NCBI RefSeq assembly: GCF_003002825.1
Contig: NZ_PVTE01000010.1
Location: 124,001 to 188,000, forward strand
Length of the DNA: 64,000 nt
From: Spirosoma oryzae
Lineage (GTDB): Bacteria; Bacteroidota; Bacteroidia; Cytophagales; Spirosomataceae
Direction of reading: 5' to 3'
In this document: piece by piece, positions 25,559-35,400 of the stretch
Numbering within the stretch: the stretch's first letter is position 1
Layout of the letters: each line of letters opens with the position of its first letter
The notes under the pieces: model-generated
Database searches by the model: none
Told to the model about the DNA's origin: nothing
The model's input: only the letters and a program-made list of their open reading frames with translations
Made by a program: the position numbers and the translations under genes

Positions 25559-26938
25559 TCAATGCCGCGAAGGAATCAGTTTGGTTACGGTGCGCAGCCG
25601 GGCTTTGGTGAAGGCAACGGCTTCGCTGAACGCAGACAGCTGAATGACGTCCACCTGCTGTGACCGCAAGTAGATATACATGGCTACCGTGATGCAGCCT
25701 TCGGTAATCACCCAGGCCCAGGCCGCGCCCACGTGGCCGGCCGTTTTGATGAGCAGCAGGTTCAGGCTCAGCCCGATGACCGAGCCCATGGCGGTAATGG
25801 CAAAAAAAGCTTTGTCCATCCGGAGGTTCAGCATCGTATGCAATCCCAGCAGGTTGCTGAGGCCGATTGCCAGCGGCAGCAGCGACACGATGCGCAGGAT
25901 CGTAACGGCATCGCGGAACGCTTCACCGTAGAACAGCGTGATGAAAAACGGCGCGATAATCCAGAGTCCCAGCGAGATAAGGCCCATGAAAGCTGCCAGT
26001 GGGAAAAACGTCGTTCGGACCAGCCGCAACCCCTGTTCGCGGCTCCGCCCGAAAGCGTTGGCAACGATGGGGAAAAAGGCCTGGTTGAGCGCGATACCGG
26101 CGAAGGCGCGGCTGATGCTTTCCAGCCGGGTGCCGGCCGAGAAGATACCGACGTTGTAAGCGTTGCTCAGCAGGCCCAGCAAAAAGACGTTGGAACCCGC
26201 ATACAGCGTAATCGTCATCGATGAGAAGAACAGCGTACGGTCGTCGATAAAGCGTTGCTTCAGGTTGGTCCAGAGCGGCCAGGTTATCGTCAGGTTGTAG
26301 CGCCGAATAGCGACCACCAGTGCTACTACGCTAACCAGCACCTGGGCAATGCTCATCGACAGGTTTTGGTAGATGTAGTCGCCTGGCTGCCGGATCAGTA
26401 CGAACACGGAAAGCGAGAACAGTACCTTGACAATCAGGTTGAACAGCGCGACCCGGCTCAGGTCTTCCATGCCCTGGTACAGCCAGAGCGGAAACAGCAC
26501 TATCCCGATGCAGGTCAGGTACGAGCAGGTATGCAGCACCCACTGTTCCCGGAATTCCGGAACGGCGATGACGATACCCGCAAACAGCACCGTCGACAGT
26601 AGCCACAGCAGGATTTTACCGGCCAGCACTTCGCAGAACACCCGATTTATTTCGGCCGTGTTGCTCCGGTTTGCCGCGATACTCCGAACCGCAGCCATGT
26701 CGAAGCCGTAGTTGATGACCAGGTTGAAGTAAGCAATAAACGCCAGCGAGAAATTGAGCATACCCAGCCGCTCCGGCCCGATAATGCGGACGACGTAGGG
26801 CACGGTGAGCAGCGGTAACAGCATGTTGGCCAGTTGCACGCTGAACAGCGAGGCCACGTTGACGACGAAGCGTTTGATGACCGACTGAGACTCAGCAGCC
26901 GTGGGTTCCTCGATAGATTTGATTTCTTCGCTAACCAT
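25559..26938 (-). CDS. Oligosaccharide flippase, Wzx/RfbX family
   Basis: A 459-residue polytopic inner membrane protein of the MOP superfamily with about 12-14 hydrophobic helices. The first conserved block SLFSVQLANMLLPLLTVPYVVRIIGPERLGMLNFSLAFIAY is split here by description only; its key feature is P-Y-(V)-x-R-x-(I/L)-G-P at residues 47-55. YGFDMAAVRSIA follows. It should move the lipid-linked repeat unit to the periplasm for the Wzy-like polymerase encoded downstream. It starts 28 bp after the GT26 gene. Confidence 0.88.
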   Translation of the reverse strand: MVSEEIKSIEEPTAAESQSVIKRFVVNVASLFSVQLANMLLPLLTVPYVVRIIGPERLGMLNFSLAFIAYFNLVINYGFDMAAVRSIAANRSNTAEINRVFCEVLAGKILLWLLSTVLFAGIVIAVPEFREQWVLHTCSYLTCIGIVLFPLWLYQGMEDLSRVALFNLIVKVLFSLSVFVLIRQPGDYIYQNLSMSIAQVLVSVVALVVAIRRYNLTITWPLWTNLKQRFIDDRTLFFSSMTITLYAGSNVFLLGLLSNAYNVGIFSAGTRLESISRAFAGIALNQAFFPIVANAFGRSREQGLRLVRTTFFPLAAFMGLISLGLWIIAPFFITLFYGEAFRDAVTILRIVSLLPLAIGLSNLLGLHTMLNLRMDKAFFAITAMGSVIGLSLNLLLIKTAGHVGAAWAWVITEGCITVAMYIYLRSQQVDVIQLSAFSEAVAFTKARLRTVTKLIPSRH

Positions 26939-26966
26939 TGGTGGATATTAACAGCAAGAATGCGGA

Positions 26967-27728
26967 TCAGGCGTGTGACGAACGCGGGCCGGTCAGGGCT
27001 TCTTTCAGATTGAACAGGATAAACAGGGGCACGACGCGCAGGTAGCGGCTTGCCAGTCGCTTCGGCTCCATCATCAGGCGGAAAAACCATTCCATCGACA
27101 GCCGTTGAATCCAGCGCGGAGCCTGGGCTACCCGGTTCGTGTGAAAGTCGAACGCGGCACCGACCGTTACCAGAAAGTTGACGTTTACCAGTTGCGACAG
27201 GCGGGCGGCAAAACGCTCCTGCTTGGGACTACCCAGGCCAACCCAGACGATGTTGGCACCCGATTCGTTGATGGTTTTGGCCAGCGCGTGCAGTTCGTCG
27301 TCCGTCATCTCGCGGAAAGGCGGGCAGTACGTGCCCACCACCCGGCTGTTGCCGAACTTGCGGCTGACGGCCGTTTTCAACTCATCCGCGACGCCTTCCT
27401 TGCCACCGCAGAAGAAGTGGGTTACCTCACGGCTGGCACCCTGCGACAGGACCAGTTTGAAGAAGTCCGGGCCGTAGCAGCGGGTCATCTGATCCGCGCC
27501 TTTCCAGCGGCCCAGCCATACGCTCGGCATACCGTCGGGCAATACCCAGTAGAACGAGTCGAGCAATGCCTTGAACTCCGGCTTTTTATAGGCCGTTACC
27601 AGCCCGTGCGCGTCGGTCGCGCTGATGCAGTGACTGTGGCGGGGCTGCGTTTTGGCGCAGGCGTCCAGACAGGTTTGTACGGCCGAATCCAGACCGGTGT
27701 CGTACAGATTGATACCTAATACATTCAT
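26967..27728 (-). CDS. WecG/TagA/CpsF family glycosyltransferase (GT26)
   Basis: A 253-residue GT26 enzyme that adds the second sugar (in WecG, ManNAcA; in TagA, ManNAc) to an undecaprenyl-diphosphate-linked first sugar. Typical blocks are ATDAHGLVTAYKKPEF, LPDGMPSVWLGRWKG, RCYGPDFF, FFCGGKEGVADEL, YCPPFREMTDDE and WVGLGSPKQERFAARL, with the closing VGAAFDFHTNRVAQAPRW. The C-terminal Arg-rich tail should bind the membrane. It lies 27 bp after the initiating sugar-transferase gene, which fits sequential first and second steps. Confidence 0.92.
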   Translation of the reverse strand: MNVLGINLYDTGLDSAVQTCLDACAKTQPRHSHCISATDAHGLVTAYKKPEFKALLDSFYWVLPDGMPSVWLGRWKGADQMTRCYGPDFFKLVLSQGASREVTHFFCGGKEGVADELKTAVSRKFGNSRVVGTYCPPFREMTDDELHALAKTINESGANIVWVGLGSPKQERFAARLSQLVNVNFLVTVGAAFDFHTNRVAQAPRWIQRLSMEWFFRLMMEPKRLASRYLRVVPLFILFNLKEALTGPRSSHA

Positions 27729-27755
27729 GGGTTGGGGTAGTTAAAGCACTGAGGG

Positions 27756-28451
27756 TTAGCGAGCGTTCTTGTTGCCGTTCAGGGCCGCTTTGACCGTCCA
27801 CCAGCAGATTTTTACATCGAGCCGCGACGATTGCCGACGGATGTAGAGGTGATCGTACCGAACGCGGCCCTGCATCTTGTAGAGTACGTCGGTTTCGCCC
27901 CGTGCGCCCCGTGCCTGGGCCAGTCCGGTGATTCCCGGCCGAACGGCGTACCGGTCTTTGTAGCCCGGCATCGAGTGCCAGTACTTGGCGTCGAGGGGGA
28001 GCGGGTGGGGGCGAGGGCCAACGACGCTCATCTGACCCAGCAGCACGTTCAGAAACTGAGGCATCTCGTCCAGGTTGCTCCGGCGCAGCATGTGTCCCAG
28101 CCGCGTAACCCGAACATCATTCGCCGTTACCTGCTTGAATTCCGCATTGGGTGCGTGGGTCATGGTGCGAAACTTGAAGCAGCGAAACGGCTTCCCGTCG
28201 CGTCCCGTGCGCATCTGCACAAACAGAATCGGTCCCCGCGACGACAGCTTTATCAGCAGGCCAATCAGTGGGATAAGCCAAACCAGTACCGTAACCGACA
28301 CAATACCGGCTATGGCCAGGTCGAAAGCCCGTTTCTCCAGGTTCCGCAGGTCACTGCGGCTCAGAATCCGGGTTTTTTTATGTGAGCTGGTGAGTACGTC
28401 CCCTCGTTCCTTCTGAGTCTGTTTGCTCAGATGAGTATACGTTGTCGACAT
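27756..28451 (-). CDS. Initiating undecaprenyl-phosphate sugar transferase (PssY/WcaJ C-terminal type)
   Basis: Monotopic phosphoglycosyl transferase of 231 residues, short form with only the catalytic domain. It moves a sugar-1-phosphate onto undecaprenyl phosphate to begin the repeat unit. Visible features are KRAFDLAIAGIVSV leading into a re-entrant hydrophobic helix, GPILFVQMRTGRDGKPFRCFKFRTM is the central conserved stretch (key residues P, Q, R, G, F-K-F-R-T-M), and TRLGHMLRRSNLDEMPQFLNVL with the catalytic Asp-Glu. VVGPRPHPLP and YAVRPGITGLAQ are also typical. The ATG at 28451 is preferred to a TTG six codons upstream. Confidence 0.92.
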   Translation of the reverse strand: MSTTYTHLSKQTQKERGDVLTSSHKKTRILSRSDLRNLEKRAFDLAIAGIVSVTVLVWLIPLIGLLIKLSSRGPILFVQMRTGRDGKPFRCFKFRTMTHAPNAEFKQVTANDVRVTRLGHMLRRSNLDEMPQFLNVLLGQMSVVGPRPHPLPLDAKYWHSMPGYKDRYAVRPGITGLAQARGARGETDVLYKMQGRVRYDHLYIRRQSSRLDVKICWWTVKAALNGNKNAR

Positions 28452-28526
28452 AGCTAGTGTAGTTAACAAAAAATAACGTGAGAAGTAGCGCGTGATTCAG
28501 CCTGAATCCGTCTGATTCGTACCGGT

Positions 28527-30821
28527 TTAGCGGTACGAGTAACTGTTTTTATACTGGTGGCTGTAGTGGTACGAATTGCCGCGTTCTACTGCGTTGAGAA
28601 TGATGCTCAGGTTCTGGAAACGCTGTTCCTTATGCATCTTGTCCAGAATCTTCAGGCAATGCTTGGGTGTCAGGCCATGCCGAACGACGAACAAGGTCGA
28701 GTCGGCCATCGGAGCGAGCAGCTGCGCGTCCGTGACAATACCGATTGGTGGCGCATCGACCATGATGTAGCGGAATCGCTCACGCAGCTCACTCATCAGC
28801 GTCCGCACTTCCAGACCGCTCAGCAGCTCGGATGGGTTCGGTGGCAGTGGTCCACTGGGGATGATGAAATAGTTTGGGTGGCCCGGTACGGGTTGCAGGA
28901 TTTCGTCCAGCGTCGCGTCGCCGTTGAGGTAGTTACTCAGTCCAACGCTGTTGTCGATGCCGAATACCTGGTGCAGGCGGGGCATGCGCAGGTCCATCTC
29001 CAGAATTACCGTGGGCTGTTTGAGCATAGCCATGCTGGCACCCAGGTTAAGCGACACGAACGATTTGCCTTCCCCGCTGATGCTCGACGTAAACAGGATT
29101 ACCTGACTGGCCGTGAGGTCGACGTTGCCGATTTGCAGGTTGGTGCGGATGGTCCGGATCTGCTCGGCAATTACCGACTGCATATTCTGACCAACGACCA
29201 TTACGTCGCGTTTCCGTTTGTTCATCACCTCCCCCAGAATCGGGACGTGGGTCATATCTTCGACGTCGAGCCGGCGCGTCACCTTTGTGTTGACGGCGCT
29301 TTTACCCGCGATCAGCGCCGTTGGAACCAGCAGACCGACCAGCCCGAACAGAGCGTACATCACCGCGCCGACGGGTTTGACCGGTGCGCTGCCAGCCGCT
29401 GGGAGGTCGACTACCCGGCTGTCGGCCTGGGTGGCGGCAAACAGGACCGCCAGTTCTTCCCGCTTTTTCAGCAGGTAGGTATAAAGGTCGTTTTTGATAC
29501 CCTGCTGCCGCGTGATGTTGACCAGTGCCCGTTCCTGCTGCGGAATGGCCCGAATCGACGTTTCCGTTTGCTGACTCTTGCCCGAATACTCCCGCTGTGA
29601 GTTTTCCAGCTGGCTTTTCATCGTCTCGATGTTCTGGCTGATGTTGGCCTTCGTGTTGCGGATCTGCTTGTCGAGCGTTACCAGCATCGGGTTTTCCTCC
29701 GAGGTGGTCGACGCTTTGGTTTCGCGTTCCAGTTCCAGGTCCGACAGCTTATTGATCTGACCAAGCAGGGTAGCGTCCGTCAGGCCGAGCGTTGCGGGGG
29801 TGCTGCTACGTTTCCCCGATGAATTGTTGATGAACTTTTGCAGATCGTTCAGCGACGCCAGTTGAATGTTGATCTGGTTTAGCTGCGCATCGTTCTGCCG
29901 GGCCGTCTCGACCAGCGCCGTCGCTTGCGAACTCAGGTCCGTGATACCCTGACTCGATTTGTAGGATTCTACGTCGCGTTCAACCGACGACAGTTCGCCC
30001 GATACCATACGCAGCCGTTCTTCCACGAACTTGAGCGTACTGGCCGCTACTTTGTTTTTGTCGAGAACAGCCGCTTGGTTGTATTCCTGAATCAGCCCGG
30101 TCAGCACGGCTTCGCCTTTTTCCGGCACGGCATCGTCGAGCGTCAGGTTAATCACCGTCGACGTCTTGCTGGTTGGTTCAGCCTTCAGTTTGCCCAGGTA
30201 GTTACCGATGGCAGCAGCCCGTGGCATGGCCTGGAGGAAAATGCTTTCGGTCGTGTCGCTGACGGGCCGGCGGGTGACGATCCGCAGTTCACCGTACGGC
30301 GTACTGGCCAACTGGTTCAGCGGATAGTTTTTCTCATCGATCCGCACGGTTTTGTTATCGACGAAGTCGAGTTGAACCGGCTGCTTGTACAGTGCATCGT
30401 TGCCCTGCACGACGGTCACGATTACCGGTGAGTTGGCGTAGATTTCGCGTTTGCCGAACGAGGTTTGCCGCAGGTATTTCGACGTCAGGTTCAGGTTATC
30501 GACAACCCGGCCCATGAGCGACGATGACTTCAGTACTTCCAGCTCGTTCTCGACCACTTTCTTGGGCGAGTAGGTTTCCAGTTCTTTCAGCGGATTGCTT
30601 TGTTCGCTCCCCCGCTTTTCGTCCTGAAGCATCAGGCTGGCTTTGGTACGGTAGATGGGTTGCTGATACAGCAGGTACACGTAGGCACCGGCCAGTGCAA
30701 CGACCAGCGATGCCACAAACCAGGGCCACCGCTGCAAAAACGGCTGTAAATGAGCCATCGCCGATGAATTGGTTGGTTCAACCACCTGGTAAGGGACGTA
30801 TGATTGGGAGGATTTGGCCAT
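28527..30821 (-). CDS. Polysaccharide co-polymerase / tyrosine autokinase (Wzc-like)
   Basis: A 764-residue inner membrane protein that controls chain length and export. The N-terminal Wzz domain has a membrane helix at about 32-52, followed by a long periplasmic coiled-coil region (about 265-440). A second helix lies near 480-500. The cytoplasmic BY-kinase domain has Walker A SGEGKS (582-587), Walker A' VILEMDLRMPR (605-615) and Walker B YIMVDAP (685-691). The tail contains a cluster of five tyrosines (751-763), the usual autophosphorylation site. It starts 35 bp after the wza-like gene. Confidence 0.94.
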   Translation of the reverse strand: MAKSSQSYVPYQVVEPTNSSAMAHLQPFLQRWPWFVASLVVALAGAYVYLLYQQPIYRTKASLMLQDEKRGSEQSNPLKELETYSPKKVVENELEVLKSSSLMGRVVDNLNLTSKYLRQTSFGKREIYANSPVIVTVVQGNDALYKQPVQLDFVDNKTVRIDEKNYPLNQLASTPYGELRIVTRRPVSDTTESIFLQAMPRAAAIGNYLGKLKAEPTSKTSTVINLTLDDAVPEKGEAVLTGLIQEYNQAAVLDKNKVAASTLKFVEERLRMVSGELSSVERDVESYKSSQGITDLSSQATALVETARQNDAQLNQINIQLASLNDLQKFINNSSGKRSSTPATLGLTDATLLGQINKLSDLELERETKASTTSEENPMLVTLDKQIRNTKANISQNIETMKSQLENSQREYSGKSQQTETSIRAIPQQERALVNITRQQGIKNDLYTYLLKKREELAVLFAATQADSRVVDLPAAGSAPVKPVGAVMYALFGLVGLLVPTALIAGKSAVNTKVTRRLDVEDMTHVPILGEVMNKRKRDVMVVGQNMQSVIAEQIRTIRTNLQIGNVDLTASQVILFTSSISGEGKSFVSLNLGASMAMLKQPTVILEMDLRMPRLHQVFGIDNSVGLSNYLNGDATLDEILQPVPGHPNYFIIPSGPLPPNPSELLSGLEVRTLMSELRERFRYIMVDAPPIGIVTDAQLLAPMADSTLFVVRHGLTPKHCLKILDKMHKEQRFQNLSIILNAVERGNSYHYSHQYKNSYSYR

Positions 30822-30856
30822 AACAAGTTGAGTTAGCTAGGGATGCATAACGGCTA

Positions 30857-31663
30857 TTAGCGCCGGGTAGCGATGATGGCAAGGAGGGATAGAACGCCGG
30901 TAATGACTGGGGCAATGATGTAAGCTCGGTCGACACTGGTAGCGCGTGCCTTACCCGGTTCGACGTAGATGATATCGTTGGGGCGCAGGGCGTAATAAGG
31001 TGATTTAAACGTCTCGCGCTGGGTCATGTCCAGGCGGGCGAAAATGCGTTTGTTCCCCTCATCGCGAATGACCAGTACGTTGTCGCGTCGGCCATAAATG
31101 GTCAGGTCGCCGGCTAGTCCCAGGGCTTCGGGTAGCGTTATCTGCTCATTGGGGATCGTGAACAGCGACGGGCGGGCCACTTCGCCGAGTACGGAAATCC
31201 GGAAGTTGGTATTCCGCACAATCACAGTTGGTTCCTTAAGGTACACTTTCAGCTTGCTGGCAATCAGGTCGCTGGCTGCCGTATTGGTCAACCCTTCGAC
31301 CGCCAGCTGCCCGATCAAGGGTAGTTTGATCGTGCCGTCGGCCGCTACCAGATAGCCGGTCTGACGAGCCAGCGGGTTGGTCGTCGCGTTGAGCGTGGTG
31401 TTGTTGTCGGCTACGGCGGCCGGATTGAAATAGCCCGATGCTTCGGCGTTCAGGCTGCTGACCTGTACCGACAGCATGTCGCCTTTACGAATGGTAGGTA
31501 CGTAGGCGGGGGCTACGGTCAACGTGTCTTCCCGGGTTCCGGCCGACTGGAAATAGGCTAGTTTTTTGACGGGAGTACAGCTACTGATCAGTACAATGCC
31601 TGCAATCAGGGCAAGCATATACGTTCCGATGCGTTTGCTGTTATTTTTGGGGGTACCTGGCAT
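30857..31663 (-). CDS. Polysaccharide export lipoprotein, Wza-like
   Basis: Outer membrane export component of 268 residues. The signal ends in LISSC (Cys29). The poly_export segment reads IRKGDMLSVQVSSLN, SLBB-like segments are GTIKLPLIGQLAVEGLT and ISVLGEVARPSLFTIPNEQITLPEALGLAGDL, and the closing block is LRPNDIIYVEP. A hydrophobic C-terminal helix (IIAPVITGVLSLLAIIATRR) takes the place of the amphipathic Wza barrel helix, as is usual in Bacteroidota. The ATG at 31663 gives a compact signal peptide; an upstream start would prepend 31 residues without a match. First gene of the exopolysaccharide operon. Confidence 0.9.
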   Translation of the reverse strand: MPGTPKNNSKRIGTYMLALIAGIVLISSCTPVKKLAYFQSAGTREDTLTVAPAYVPTIRKGDMLSVQVSSLNAEASGYFNPAAVADNNTTLNATTNPLARQTGYLVAADGTIKLPLIGQLAVEGLTNTAASDLIASKLKVYLKEPTVIVRNTNFRISVLGEVARPSLFTIPNEQITLPEALGLAGDLTIYGRRDNVLVIRDEGNKRIFARLDMTQRETFKSPYYALRPNDIIYVEPGKARATSVDRAYIIAPVITGVLSLLAIIATRR

Positions 31664-32404
31664 TACTATGAATCTTAAAATATGGGTAATGGTCGTGGTT
31701 GAACGAAGGGCAGTTTTCTGTATTATTGGGTAAAAAAGTAGCGTTAACACAAACAATACAATTGTTCGTGTTTTAAGGTCTTCGGTACTTGTCTGTGGTT
31801 ACTTATCGAATGAAGAATTGCGTTTTTTTATGCCCCAATCGAATCGTTAACGTCAACTTTCCAAAAAGAAACGGATGCACTGAGCCTTGTGAGCAGTCAG
31901 AAAAAGTCAACGCGTCAATTGCGTTGATTCAGGTCAGTATGGAAGTACGGTAGCAGCAGGAAAAGCGCGCCGTTTTGCGGCCGATTTCCTAGTCAAATAT
32001 CAGGTATAAGACGATTTTGATGCGCCTAACAGATACTAATGTGATCTATTGGCTAGGTATATTTATTGAATAAAAAATTTATAAATACGTTGATTTATAG
32101 CTGTTTGTAATATTATAAGTTTTCTTATACAAGAAAAGGTAAATAAATGAATTTACCTTTTCTTGTTGTTAATATGACTTTTACAAGTAATACCATCTAA
32201 GACATTTATTGACGTAACTGTCCTTTTTGAGGGAGTGGTGATGCCGAATTATATCCAACAATGAAATCGTTATATAATAAATACGCAACTAATTTATCGG
32301 GCTGGTACTTTATCGTGTGACCTGGTAGGTTTTTACTTTTTTAGCGTAGCAGAATGGACTGCATTTTTATAAATGTGTCGATAAATAATGAGTAGAAAAG
32401 CCCA
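31664..32404. other. AT-rich intergenic region upstream of the exopolysaccharide operon
   Basis: About 740 bp with no credible gene. It must contain the promoter of the exopolysaccharide operon, but I found no exact TAnnTTTG box on the minus strand; the closest match, at 31750-31758, has one extra base. Two adjacent hairpins occur at 32114-32166. The region is markedly more AT-rich than its surroundings. Confidence 0.6.
32114..32166. other. Two adjacent hairpins in the AT-rich gap
   Basis: A 6-bp stem with a TTTT loop (32114-32129) is followed directly by a perfect 16-bp stem (32129-32144 with 32151-32166) with a 6-nt loop. Neither is followed by a clean T-run, so a terminator role for the minus-strand beta-helix gene is possible but not certain. 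Confidence 0.6.
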
Positions 32405-35400
32405 TTAGCGTGTCCGGAATAAAAGCTGTGTCTGATCGTCCTCACCGTTGGTAAATCCATTGCCGGGTGTTGAGTCAATATCGGGCGTCTGGCAGCCGGA
32501 AATTTCCGCGTTGCCGGTCCATGTTCCTGGCTGACTGATTTTCACGCGGAACCAGACCGTTTGCTGACTACCGACCGAAATACTTGCCAGACTTGTCGAC
32601 ACGACGGAACCGGAACTAGCCCAGTTCGCACCGTCGACAAATTGGGCACCCGTTGGTAACTGGTAGCGCAGTTGAACCGGGCCGGACGCGCTCCCGCCGG
32701 TATTGGCCACCGTCAGGCTTATACTGATCACGTCGCCCACCGCAGCAACCGGTTGACTGATTACGCCCGCCAACGACAGGTCCGTGTAAGTACTGTTCGG
32801 GACCGGCTGATTGGTAATCACAGGCGGCAGGGGAATCTGGTTCGGATTGGCTGATGCGTAGATAACGTCGGCCGGTTCGATGGTGCGCATATCGATCTGG
32901 GCCGCATCATCCTCCCCGTCGGCGGTGCCTGAGTTCGGCGAACTGTCTGGGTCGGGGAGGGGGGCGCTGCTGATCTGAGCTGCCAGTCGATACAGACCCG
33001 CCTGTTGCGGACTGACGGTGAACACAAAGGTTGTGTCGCTGCCGGCATCCAGGTGATAGGCCGATCCGGTTAGCAGGCCATCCTGATACAGCAGGCCGGG
33101 GGCCGACGCTACGGCGAGGTTCGCCGGGAGCCGACACGTCCACTGTACCCGACCATTCATGGGGCTGCTGTCCTCGTTCCGCAGCGTTACCAGTACGGTC
33201 TGTTTGTCGTTCAGCCGGACAGCCCGGCTCATGGTACGAAGGGTCAGCGATAGATCAATGGAAGCTGGTCCCGTCAGCAAGGATGTATTACGCATCAGAA
33301 CGACCGATGAGAACGGGCTGACCTGTATGGTGCCGTCGGTATTCTGATTCGTCGTGGCGTTGGCCTGTAAGGCCGTTGTAATCGTGCGGTTTCGGTAGAT
33401 GTTGCTGAGTTGAATCAGGCTGTCGCGGGAGGTGGGGTTGTAAGCCAGGTGAATCGAATCGGCGGGGCTGGCGACGGTTAGTTCAGCTTCCCGCAGGTTG
33501 ACGTTATCGAACCAGACCGTTTGCCCATTTTCCATCAACTGCGTTACCAGGAGTGTATTTGCTTCGCTGTCGGTGGCTGTAAACGCCATTTCGACGTGCT
33601 GCCGGTCGGGGCCAACCCAGATCGTTTTCCGATTGCTGACATCCCGGTAGCCGGCGTCACGTTGCCGCAGATAGAACGGCAGCTTCTGCCCCGCACCCGA
33701 CCCAATCGCGTCGAACTGAAGCAGGTAGTTTTTGCCCTTCGTCACGGCCCCCACGTTGACGAAGGCAAACAGGTACGAGTCACGCTGGTTCGACGCGCTG
33801 GTAAACCCGATACGCAGGCTGTTGCCGTCGAGCTTGCCCGACTTGTCCTGCACAACCTGGGTGTTGTTGTTCGGACCCCAGGTCGACCAGTCGCCGTTGT
33901 TTACGTCAAATGTCTGGTTCAGCCGGACGTTACCAAGCTTGGTTACGGTATAGTTACGATACAGCACCGGGCTGTTGACCGAGGATGCATCCTGCCCTGA
34001 CTGGGCCTGCCATTCACTCAGCGACAGGTCGTTGCCGATAATCGATCCGTTGACCCCTTTGACGGCTCTGATCTTGACCAGATCATCGAACGGACGGGCG
34101 TAGGTATTCTTCGTGAACGTACCGTAGCTGCTGAGGTCGTCCATCGTCGATTCGTAGGCCGCAACGAGTTGACTGGCGGTTTTACCGATGAACAGGTTGT
34201 TTTGTACCGTGTTGTTGCGCGCCGGACACACGTTGTTGTTATGGGAGATCCGGAACTGCGCTTCGTCGTTGTCGATGCTGGTGTTGTCGCTGGTGATGGT
34301 CGTATTGGTGGCGTGCAGGTAAATACCAATTCCCGCGCAGCCGAACACCGTGTTCGACTTGGTTTCGATGTTGTAGGTGCAGTCGTCGAGGTAGATACCG
34401 TTGGCACCGGAATAGGCCCCGCCGGGTGTGCCTTCGGGGGCCCCCATTCCGCCGTAGACAATGTTCGACAGAATCCGGTTGTTGTTCATTGCCAGCTTAT
34501 TACCATTCCAGACGTAGATGCCGCCCCCGTCGCTTTTGGTCAGGCAGAAGTTGGAAATGATGTTTCGCTGGACCAATGCATTGTTGACGAAGCAAATGCC
34601 GTTGAAGCCCAGACTGTCGAGGACGTTGTCTTCCAGCACCAGCCCCCCCGAGCCGTTGGACAGAATCCCGACCGACTGCCCATCACCACTGCGGCCCCGG
34701 CCGGCCAGTACGCCCACGTTACGGATGGTATTCCGGCGGATGGTAACGTTCTGGTAAGGGGCCGACGTGATACCGTTGTTGTTGATGTTGTAGAGTTGCG
34801 AGTTCTGAATGACGGCGTTACTGCCGTTACCTTCCAGCAGAATACCATCTTCCCCGGCGTTACTAACGTAGAGTTCTGTCAGGGTCAGGCCAGTTGCATT
34901 GACCGCCCGCAGGTTGGTTTTTCGTGCCTGCGTTATGTGCAGGTTCTGCACCGTTACGTAACTGCTGCTGATAAGGACCGCTTCGTCGTAGGCCGTGGCG
35001 GTCAGCGCGTTCGACACCGGTTGCTGAGTCTGGTAGAGCTGAACGGTTTTGCTGGTCGCGTCGTAGTACCATTCGCCGTTCTGATCGAGCGTAGCCGGGT
35101 GATTCTGGATGAAGTAGCCCCAACCGTCGGCCAGCGTGTAGTTGGTATTGTTCGTCAGTGAAAGTGTGTTCCCATTCTGACTGGTGATCGGTGCCCGGTC
35201 CAGAATCCATTGAACGGGCCTGACTACGACTTCCGCTCCGACCCAGTTGGTTGTCAGGGCCTGCTGGCTGGTTAGCTGCGTTTTGCCGCTGTGTGCCTGC
35301 ACCGTCAGGTACCCTTTGTTGGTGTCGGTCAGATTCGGGTAGCGGCCCAGCGGCAGGGCTATGTTATTGGCAAACAGCCCCGTTACGCGGCTCCCACAGT

